A stretch of 47,687 nucleotides of DNA. Source: Thermoleophilaceae bacterium. Its GTDB lineage: Bacteria > Actinomycetota > Thermoleophilia > Solirubrobacterales > Thermoleophilaceae. Both the position numbers and the translations under genes were made by a program. Of this stretch, positions 47,621-47,687 are shown in pieces (position 1 is the first letter of the stretch; every line of letters starts with the position of its first letter). The stretch covers positions 1-47,687 of the forward strand of contig JBBDYQ010000005.1 of assembly GCA_040901445.1 (NCBI GenBank). The letters run 5' to 3'. The notes under the pieces are model-generated. The model saw only the letters and a list, made by a program, of their open reading frames with translations. It had not been told where the DNA came from and searched no databases.

Positions 47621-47687
47621 ATGGTACGCGCGGTTGCCGACAGAGCCTTTCTGCCTACCAAGAACCTGCTTGAGCAGGTTGGCGACA
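47621..47687 (+). CDS. Truncated gene at the right edge
   Basis: ATG at 47621 opens a frame running off the window: MVRAVADRAFLPTKNLLEQV and on. AGGAG sits just before the start codon (two bases away, rather close). The opening resembles the cytoplasmic N-terminus of MlaE/YrbE-type ABC permeases that head mce operons, which are often controlled by TetR proteins, but 22 residues are too few for a firm call. Confidence 0.5.
   Translation, partial: MVRAVADRAFLPTKNLLEQVGD

Noticed and set aside
1-47687. tRNA, rRNA, insertion sequence or phage genes
   Set aside because: No T-loop-like GGTTCGAATCC, rRNA core sequence, transposase or integrase motif was found on reading both strands; the palindromic elements have no coding capacity.

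Overview
The window is high-GC, gene-dense chromosomal DNA from an actinobacterium-like organism, most plausibly the Thermoleophilia/Solirubrobacterales branch. This is inferred from gene content and style: a PspA/PspAA/PspAB/HtpX set, a lysA-hom-thrC-thrB run, a MarP-like protease, many GTG starts, four-base stop/start overlaps, and several genes that look leaderless. I see no rRNA, tRNA, CRISPR array, phage or transposase gene. No gene-free stretch reaches 300 bases; the longest (about 160-210 bases) hold a riboswitch leader or a palindromic repeat.

Layout. 0-7.9 kb: DMT-type membrane protein, CtaG-like protein, lipoprotein, then pspA-pspAA facing a large c-di-GMP protein (GGDEF plus HD-GYP) and pspAB-htpX. 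7.9-10.1 kb: a cyclic-di-AMP riboswitch controlling an M23 peptidoglycan hydrolase, followed by lgt. 10.1-12.9 kb: a metal ABC importer (two permeases, one ATPase, no binding protein) divergent from a Fur/Zur regulator, with a Fur-type box between. 12.9-14.8 kb: two related membrane-anchored low-complexity proteins and an alpha/beta hydrolase. 14.9-19.5 kb: lysA-hom-thrC-thrB-NUDIX amino-acid operon. 19.5-23.7 kb: amidase, orphan ParA, patatin, NAD-dependent epimerase.

23.7-30.7 kb is a lipid-related neighbourhood: MMPL transporter, cholesterol-oxidase-like GMC enzyme, a translationally coupled stand-alone domain, and a convergent patatin that carries the same domain at its C-terminus. 30.9-31.4 kb holds a peroxiredoxin-like gene with an in-frame TGA exactly where the family has its first redox cysteine, followed by a candidate bacterial SECIS hairpin: a likely selenoprotein missed by ordinary ORF calling. 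Next come gltB, an ECF-type sigma factor with a membrane partner, an FHA protein, two lipoproteins or small proteins, a class III nucleotidyl cyclase, a penicillin-binding protein, a MarP-like protease, a GH-A glycosidase, a lysyl-oxidase-like protein without copper ligands, and a TetR protein fused to a B3/B4-type domain with a perfect 13-bp operator-like palindrome in front of a truncated gene at the right edge.

Two near-equal-length (163 and 165 bp) whole-element palindromes with the same central ATGCAGAGCAT core lie between the stop codons of convergent gene pairs. With the putative selenoprotein and the GMC/domain/patatin module, they are the most interesting signals here. Three nucleotide second messengers are represented: c-di-GMP, c-di-AMP and cAMP.
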